From Chinchilla lanigera (lineage: Eukaryota > Chordata > Mammalia > Rodentia > Chinchillidae): a stretch of DNA of 64,000 bases. Position numbers and translations under genes: made by a program. The stretch covers positions 10,204,413 through 10,268,412 of the forward strand of contig NW_004955469.1 in the NCBI RefSeq assembly GCF_000276665.1, written 5' to 3'. The notes under the pieces were generated by a model that was not told the origin of the DNA, made no database searches, and worked only from the letters and a program-made list of their open reading frames with translations. Below, piece by piece: positions 57,006 through 64,000 of the stretch (its first letter is position 1; every line of letters begins with the position of its first letter).

Positions 57006-60000
57006 GTCACTGCCGAATGCTGTACAGCGGAGGAGACAGGCCCAGCGAGTAGGGACTTCCAGACCTCCCAGGCCAGGGAGGCCCCTACCTCTCAGGGGCC
57101 ATGTGGAGTCCCTGCAGCAGCAGCAGCTCAGGAGTTCACAGCCTGCTCAGGTTGAGTCTGTTCAGGGAGTTGCTCAAAATAGAAAAAGTTCCCGTGGAAA
57201 GTTTTAGGATTTCACTGGATTGAAACCAGATGACCCTGTGCAAACAGAGGCACCAGTCGACGCAGGGCCTGGCCGCGCTGCGTTCCCCGTGCCTGTTCCC
57301 AGCTCCCCCGGGGGAGGGAGCACTGCTTGGGGGGCAGGGCACACAGGCCAGGGGGAAGGCAGGGCAGCTGGGGACCCTGCACATGGGACAGCAGGCCCGT
57401 GATAGAGCGGCCGGGAGAGTCTCCCTGCCAGGAGAGAAGAATCCTCAACACTTTCACTGGCCCCATCTGTCTTCCCATTTCTGAGGACGGGTAAAGAACT
57501 TCAGGAGAGGATCTCCATGGCCATGTTTTCTCAGCCACTTCTTGATTTCTCTGTTTGTTTGAGTTTATATGAGTTTCTCCATAATTCATTGTGGCCTATA
57601 GCAAAACAGACGCACATGCTGACCTGAGCTGACACACAGTCTGTGCTGTGAGCCGCTGTGACCACCTCTCCTGATCCAGAGAGCAAGCCCCCTGCTTCTA
57701 TAAGACCACTAGGGAAACTTGAACCTCAACTGCATTTTATATGACATTAAAAATCATTGTTGATTTTATTAACAAGTGCTAAGACTTTTTAGTTGAATAT
57801 AAAAACTATTTATGGGTAAAAGAATATGTCTGAGACTTTTTGAATAGTGGGGTGAGGAGTGAGGAGGGGAGGAAATGTTGGTGAGCCTGGAAGCTCAGGG
57901 ATGGGCTCACAGAGGTCGTGAAACTCCCTTTTCTTCTCTGGCATGTTTGAGCTTTTCACGATTTAAGTTGCAAGCAGAGACTAGGGTGTGTGAACTTCCA
58001 GAGGACCCAGGTGGCCCCACTTGCTGCAATCTCAGAATTCAGCCCCAGAGGTGGGAGTGCCAAGGCAAGCCCCGGGGGAGGTCAGCAGTTTCCAGCCTCA
58101 GATTCAGACAGTGTTGCTCCAGCTTGTGCCCCATCTCTCTAATCCCCACATCCAACTGAGGATCGCTGGTCCCGTTTCTTCTTCCAAAATCTCTCTCGGA
58201 TTCACTTACCTCACCCCATCCTATCAGCTCCTATTTGTCTAAGCCGCCAGCATCTCTGTCCCCACCGGCTCCAGCAGCCGCTACTAGATGTCCAGGCCAC
58301 TACCTGTCCCCTTCGATCCTTGCTGCCTTAGCATACTCCAAGCCCTTGGTCGGAAGGCGGGGACTCTGAAGATAACAAATGGACACTTGGCACTTGGCGG
58401 CTTTTGAACGAAACAGACCATACCCCAGGCCCTGGCCTTGCAGGCTGGGACACCACCTCCATGGCTTCCTGAGAACTCTAGGCTTGGTATTGTTGCAGAC
58501 CCTCACCATCCAGGCTAGCTGGAGTGTCACCGTGGCCACAGCTACCACCACAGACAAGGTGTCAGGGGGCCTACGGTGGTGGCCACAACTCTGTGTCACC
58601 CAAGCCCAGGCCACTATAATGGAAACAGTGTCCTGTGAAGAGGGAAGCTTAGCTTCTCTCACGTTCCAGAGCCAGGGGCTGTAGCTGGGCACCTGAGCAG
58701 CTAGACAGCAGGGGAAAATACCACCCACCCCCTTCAGAGAAGTCTCCAGAGCAGAATACCCTGGCTGGGGAGAGTAGGAGAGTGTAAAGGACTAAGAAAC
58801 AGACCTGCTTCCCCAGAGCCGGGCCGCCAGCCCAAGTCTGGATAATTGGAAAGGCATTCCTGTTGATTCCTTCAATCTCCACCCAATGCTTAATGAAGAA
58901 AAGGGCTTTTCCGTGCCTCCCCAGCCACCACACACAGCTTGGGCAGGCCCCACAGGGCCTCAGAGGCCCAGCAACTCCACTTCCCAGGCCCCTCCCACCC
59001 AGAGCTGGGCCCAGGAGCTGGCTTCTCAGTCACGCATCAGCCTGTGAGGCCGGCTCTGAGCCTGGGCCTCCCGCCAGGGACATGAGGAGAGGGGAACTGG
59101 GTTCAGACAACATCCCCAGAGCCTCTGGCCGAGGGCTCCCTGCCCTGGGCAATGCCTCTTCTCCACCTTAGGCCCTGGTCCTACTTGGGGCCCTGCCTAC
59201 CTCCTTGCTGATGCCTTGAAGTGCTAATTAGCTGAGGCCCAGGTCCTGATGGCCCAGGAGTAGGGGTGACTGATGGAAGGAGAGGGTGGCCACAGTTGGG
59301 GGCAGGGGGAGCTGCCAGGGCTGTGTGCAGGCAGCTGTGGCTGCCTATGTGCAGCTGCTGAAGTCCAGTGGTGACCTGGGGACACTTTCTGGGGCATCTG
59401 GAGGTCCTAACACTATCCCAGCCTGCAGCACAGATGTGCCTATTCCCGCTGAGCTCAGGAGCCCTGGCCAAGGGCTGAGCAGAGCCAGCCCTCCCTCTGT
59501 CCCTCCCAGGCTCTCCCTGAGACCACCCACATGGGCTATCTGCTCGGATTAGTCTCCAGATTTCCAGCTCAACCCACAAGCCTTCTGTCTCCGAGTTGCA
59601 CAGGCCTTCTTCTCCCTGTTGCTGAGTCCCAACAGCTGGCCCTGACAGGTGTCAGGACACAGGGAGAGAGGTGCAAGGATGGCTGGGAGTGGAGGAGATG
59701 GCAGCACCTTGGGGCAGCCCCCTCCTGGGCTCACTCCTGGGGACACAGTTCTGAGAAGAGCCTAGGCCTGAACCCGGGGCAGGGGGCTATTGCCTCGCAC
59801 TGCTTCACCAGGTCTGGCCTTGAGCCCTCTTGGTTCTCTCCCAGTGCAGTTTACTGTGCCTCTCGCAGGCTCCGTAAACCCCACTCTGAGCCATGGCTTG
59901 GGCTGGTCCCTCTCTTGAGAGTGGCCTGTGTCTCTTCCCTGCCTGTCCTTCTAGCCCTGGCCCTTCATGGGCCCTGGCCCCCGCATCCTGTCCTCTCTAT

Positions 60001-60074
60001 GGTCACAGCACATCTTGCAGGACACTCATCCCTTTGCCTTGGCCCAGTCCCTGGTGCCCATGGTCAGGACCACA
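57006..60074. other. intergenic sequence, nothing recognised
   Basis: About 3 kb without recognised repeats. 57720-57840 is AT-rich (tttatatgacattaaaaatc) within GC-rich surroundings. The 200-codon frame at 59531-60133 on + runs into the MIR below and has no domain. Confidence 0.4.
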
Positions 60075-60292
60075 GACCACCATCTTACAGCTCCAGATTC
60101 AAATCCTGGCGCCACCCCCTCCAAGCTGTGTGACCTTGGGCAAGAAGCTCAGTTGCCTCATCTATAAAATGGGAGTAATAGTGGCCACCTCATGAGTTGT
60201 GATTTCACAAGGATTCAATAAAATGTGGACGTGACTTGCTGAGTCAGGGGCCGGGCATGTCACAGCGCTCAGTAAGGACAGTAATTATTCAA
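60075..60292 (+). repeat. MIR SINE, near full length
   Basis: gattcaaatcctggcgccac, ctgtgtgaccttgggcaaga, ttgcctcatctataaaatgg, gagtaatagtggccacctca and aaggattcaataaaatgtgg match the forward MIR consensus closely. Confidence 0.9.
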
Positions 60293-62277
60293 CACCGTGC
60301 TGAGGGCTGCAGGGTTCATCGATCCTGTCATTATCCTCGAAAGGAGTGCAGTTCTCTGAGGACAGGCACATGCCTTACTGCCCTGCAATCTCTCTTCTCC
60401 TGCCCCACCCTGAGCTCCACCTGGTCCCCTGATGACCTGCCCAGGTAGAGGCCTAAGAAGAATCAGTTTGAGCAGAAGAAATGGGGCTTTGCCTGGAACA
60501 TCAAAAGGCCAGGAGTGGACAGATTGGAACTGAGATGATTCCATGTTGCTTCGGTCACCCTGACCCCAGCCTGCTGCTCGTGTTTCTTCTGAGGAGCCGG
60601 ACTCCTTGGCTGCCTCGGGAAGGAGGTCCCAGCTCAGCCGGCGTTCCGCTGTCCTTGGAATGATGTAGCTGGAGACTCCTGGTTGCTTTTCTGAGCAAAG
60701 GCAGCAAACTGTCCTGAGCACATGCTGCATGCCAGGCCATTGTGACCCGTGATGTAGACAAGTCCCACCCTCTCTGAGCCTTGCTCTGTCATTGAAAGCC
60801 AGCTGCTCCATAAAAACCCGGCTCTGAGCCTGTTGGAATTGTGAATGAGATGGTAAAGTGCAGAGCCCCGGACATGACGGTCTACGTGTGAGCTGCCCCC
60901 ACCCGCACCTGCTTTCCTCGAGCAGACGCTTGACGCGGTTAGGGAAGGAAGATCTGTTTCCCTGCCCTCCTACATATGTAGCAGGTGACGCAAGGCCTAA
61001 AACGTTCACGCCTCTTTCAGTGGGCAGGGTTGGCACCTGGGGACTTCAGGACTGGGCTCTGGCTATCATAGCTCCCCGCCCTTCCTCATGAGCCAAAGGG
61101 AGCCCCAGGCCTGTACTGATTGCTCCTACGAGTTCCATGCTAACTCCCAGTGGCCTGGGGCCCAGGAAGCCCCCAGCAGCCATGCCAGTCACCCAAAAAC
61201 CTAGACTAGGTCTGAGAATCCCCACCCCAGCCAGGCCGCAGCCGAGCTCCAAACCTGGCACATCCAGTCACAGCTGGCACCACATCCCCCTGGACAGCTA
61301 AAACTTCAGCCGTACACAAAACTCTTCTGGGTTATCTGGAGGAAGGAAAATGACGTCCTGAGGTAAACCGCATAGCCTGAAACCACCAGGCTGGTGCCCC
61401 AGTGAGGTTTGCTTTTCAGCAAAAGTCACTTACGTGCAGAAGGCTAGGGAGCCTGGGTCATTCTGGTCAGAGAGTGGCTAGGGAACGTGCAGGGCTTTTA
61501 ACAAGGAACCCCAAGAAGGAAGGGATATCCTGACAGGATGGACGTCAGAGGCCAGGCAGGGTGGCCAGCTGGGTGTGGTGGGAGCCCAGTCCTTCCATGT
61601 GGAAGGGTAGGGTGCACAGCTTAGCAAGGCAGTGCGCTCTGGAGGGCTTGGGCTGGGCACCTGCAGTGCTCAAATAGCACCAAGAATGATAGGGACAACA
61701 CGTGGTGTTCACACATCCGCTTTATCGTGTTCCCTCCAAGGTGGGACCAGGAAGGAGGCACTAGCAGACAGCAGGGAGGAGGCTCGTGGCTCCCTGGGCT
61801 GACCCACAAAGCTTATCTGCGACAGGCCTGACTCCCGAGGCCTGAGTGAACAGTTCCTCACTTCAGGCCCAGCTCCCACTTGCTAACTGTGCTCCTGGAG
61901 AAGCCCCCTGCCCTCAGCAAGCCTCTACTTCTTCATCACCCTATGCCTGTCTCACCAGTAAGCGATTTCATAGTCTGAACCTTATTCTTCCCTAGAACTT
62001 CATCCCCTTTGTCCGTGCTACAGGAAGTTTCTCTGGAGAGACCAGCTCCCGAGTTGGCTGGAGCGCTGGCCCTGGGGGCCTGGCTGAGGCAGGAGCCCTG
62101 ACGGGGGTCGGGTGTTTGGGGTGGTGGGCACCTTCTGTGTGGTGGGGGCCGGCGGCAGCTTGCACGAGGGCACAGAGAACTGTCTGGGGAGGCCAGGTGG
62201 GGTGTCACTTTCTTCAGGACTCTGGCTCTCCACACTGTCACTCCGTGGGTTGGAGGTTGGTGCCCCAAGGGAGTGCA
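60293..62277. other. intergenic sequence with the window's longest open frame (antisense)
   Basis: The minus strand is open for 255 codons from 61036 to 60269. Its last residues come from the MIR at 60075-60292, and the rest has no recognisable domain or compositional bias of a real protein. No splice or promoter signs were found. Treated as chance. Confidence 0.35.
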
Positions 62278-62405
62278 CTGCACCTGGGCAACAATGTGAC
62301 CTACTAAGAGTCTGTGTCAAAATAAAGTTTTAAGGTGGTGGGGGAGTCTGGAGGCAGAGTTCCCTGTGAAGGCCCTGTGTTCAGTCCCCAGGACCAAAAG
62401 AAAAG
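62278..62405 (+). repeat. B1+ID composite SINE, 5' truncated
   Basis: ctgggcaacaatgtgaccta, then gagtctgtgtcaaaataaag is a B1 3' end. It is joined to ID (gggggagtctggaggcagag, ccctgtgttcagtccccagg, accaaaagaaaa). Confidence 0.75.
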
Positions 62406-62610
62406 TCCGTTTGTTTCCGTCATAGTACAAACAGCACCTGGGAAAGGCAGCTGCTCAGGACCTACCAGGGTAGAGCGCAGAGCAACTCTAGACCTCAGGG
62501 AGGAAAAGTCAGCGCTTGAGAGGCGCCAGGACTCACCCAGGACCACTTGGTTTGCTGACAGCAGTGAGAACAAGACCCCAGGCTCTGTCACTGCCGCTGT
62601 TGTCTTCTGT

Positions 62611-62990
62611 CTTGGTCCACTTTCTGTTGTGAATAACACGATAACATAGACTGGGTGTGTTATTTAAAAACAACAAAAAAAAAAGAGGTTTATTCTGGGC
62701 CAACGCTGAAGGGCTACATGGGATGATGGCCTTCTTGTCGGCAAAGCCTCCGGGAACCCAAGACATCACATGACGAGAATCAGGCAGCCCATGAGTGTGC
62801 AGCCAAGCTGGGTTTTATAAGCAGACTTACCTAGAGATAACTCACTCATCCATTAATGACATGAGTGGGTAAATCTATTTGTTAGGACAGAGGTCCCACC
62901 TCACCCCATCTCTTAATATCTCCTAATGGGGAATAAATTTCAACATGAGTTTCAAACATGAGAGACAAATCCACTCAAACCATAACATCC
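62611..62990 (-). mobile_element. MaLR-type solo LTR, diverged
   Basis: cttggtccactttctgttgt, aaaaagaggtttattctggg, tcttaatatctcctaatggg and gacaaatccactcaaaccat give the reversed MaLR order (3' end to 5' end). It is older than the copy at 29537. Confidence 0.72.
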
Positions 62991-64000
62991 TCTCATATGA
63001 ATAACCCATCTGGTCCTTCCAAGATAGCACCAGCTGCAAGTGGAGGGCAAGCTGAGCAGCACAGCACGGGGTTAGCTAATAGAGGGGATGGCCCTGGAAA
63101 CCAGAGGCCAGAGGAAGCTACAGTGAAGAGACGGCCTCTTTGCCCATTTCCCAGGGCTGCTGACTCAGCACCTCAGCCTTAGGGTGCATAAGGGTGCAAC
63201 TGCCTGACCCCAGATTTGTCGCTGGCTGCATTGCGATTCCAGTGCTACTTTGCTGACTCCTGGCCCAGGATAACATGAAATCCCAAGGCACAAGCTGGAG
63301 GTCTCGCTGGCCCAGCCAGATGCTGCACAATTCCTCTTGCCTCCAACTCAGAATTGGCCCATACACTCCTACCTGGTTGCTGAGGTTTTCACAAAAAACA
63401 GCCAGGGTGGTGCGAAGGGCTGGCTGAGAGACAGGGCTCCTCGTGGGGCCTGGGAGTTTCTCTTCCTTTCCTGCAGCCTTGGCGTACTTCTCTGTACATG
63501 GAAGGGCGGGTGAGATGGTCCCTGGGCTTTCTTCCCAGCTCTGAAACCAGGTCCTAGCCCGATGTTCTTGAGGAGGTCGGGTGGTTTGGTGTGGGCATGG
63601 GATTGAGGCCTATGCCTCCTCCTCACCTCAAGAACTTCTAGAACTTGGAGGCCCCCTTCCCATCCCTCCAGGTCTCCGTGGGGCCTGGGTGCCCAGCCAT
63701 TAGGACCCGCTGCATTTTCCTTGATCAGAAAGGAGCACCTGAAGCATCTGAACTGAAGGCCTCCTGGATCACTGAATTTTAGAGTGGAGCGGGGCCAGGG
63801 CAGGGCAAGGGGCTTATGTAAGGCCCTTGGGACAAGACCCTTCCCACTGTATCCGCTGCCTTATATTTGCCCTCAGGGAGCAGGGACAACTCCTCACCAG
63901 CCCCATCTCTATCACCTCGGCCTCCATGATTGCCAACATCCACCCTGCACCAGTACTGCATCACCATGGCTGCCTCGCATCCCCACTTCTCCTGCTCCTT
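62991..64000. other. intergenic sequence to window end, nothing recognised
   Basis: No repeat, exon or RNA gene was recognised up to the right edge. Confidence 0.4.

Noticed and set aside
59531..60133. 200-codon plus-strand open frame
   Set aside because: It runs into a MIR element and has no recognisable family or splice signals.
60269..61036. 255-codon minus-strand open frame, the longest in the window
   Set aside because: Its end is MIR sequence, the rest has no recognisable domain, and the surroundings are GC-rich with many similar overlapping frames.
42166..64000. FOSL2 exons, expected downstream from human gene order
   Set aside because: No bZIP or FOSL2 N-terminal coding sequence was recognised; the gene probably lies beyond the right edge.
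1..64000. Operon, CRISPR, phage or bacterial mobile system
   Set aside because: Spliced exons, mammalian SINEs and LTRs and lack of dense coding show this is mammalian nuclear DNA; no spaced direct-repeat array was seen.

Overview
This window is nuclear DNA from a placental mammal, most likely a non-murine rodent. It has ancient mammalian repeats (MIR, L2, old L1, hAT and Tigger relics, MaLR LTRs). It also has rodent-type SINEs: B1 units with an internal duplication, tRNA-derived ID elements, and B1+ID composites. No typical mouse/rat B2 or B4 copies were noticed. From memory, the B1 and ID forms resemble those of castorimorph rodents such as beaver, but the species cannot be fixed from this sequence alone.

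One protein-coding gene can be supported: the 3' end of BABAM2 (BRE/BRCC45) on the + strand. BABAM2 is a scaffold subunit of the BRCA1-A and BRISC deubiquitinase complexes. The penultimate coding exon is at 13095-13248 and the last coding exon at 41830-41893. They are separated by a 28.6-kb intron and join in frame (50 full codons plus AA, then G). The stop codon is followed by a short 3' UTR and an AATAAA signal at 42143-42148. Bases 1-13094 belong to the preceding intron; earlier exons lie outside the window.

From about 42.2 kb to 64 kb the sequence is intergenic. In human the next gene downstream of BABAM2 is FOSL2, but no FOSL2 coding sequence was recognised here. This part is richer in GC than the first 30 kb and carries many short chance open frames. 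It contains MIR copies, a Tigger/MER2-like relic, two antisense MaLR LTRs, B1/ID SINEs, and a 100-N assembly gap at 50954-51053 flanked by an exact 74-bp duplication that is probably an assembly artefact.

I found no new multi-gene system, CRISPR array, rRNA or functional tRNA gene. The observations most worth checking are the duplicated gap edges, SINE and LTR insertions with preserved target-site duplications, a CpG-dense patch inside the AT-rich intron, and a perfect 16-bp inverted repeat.
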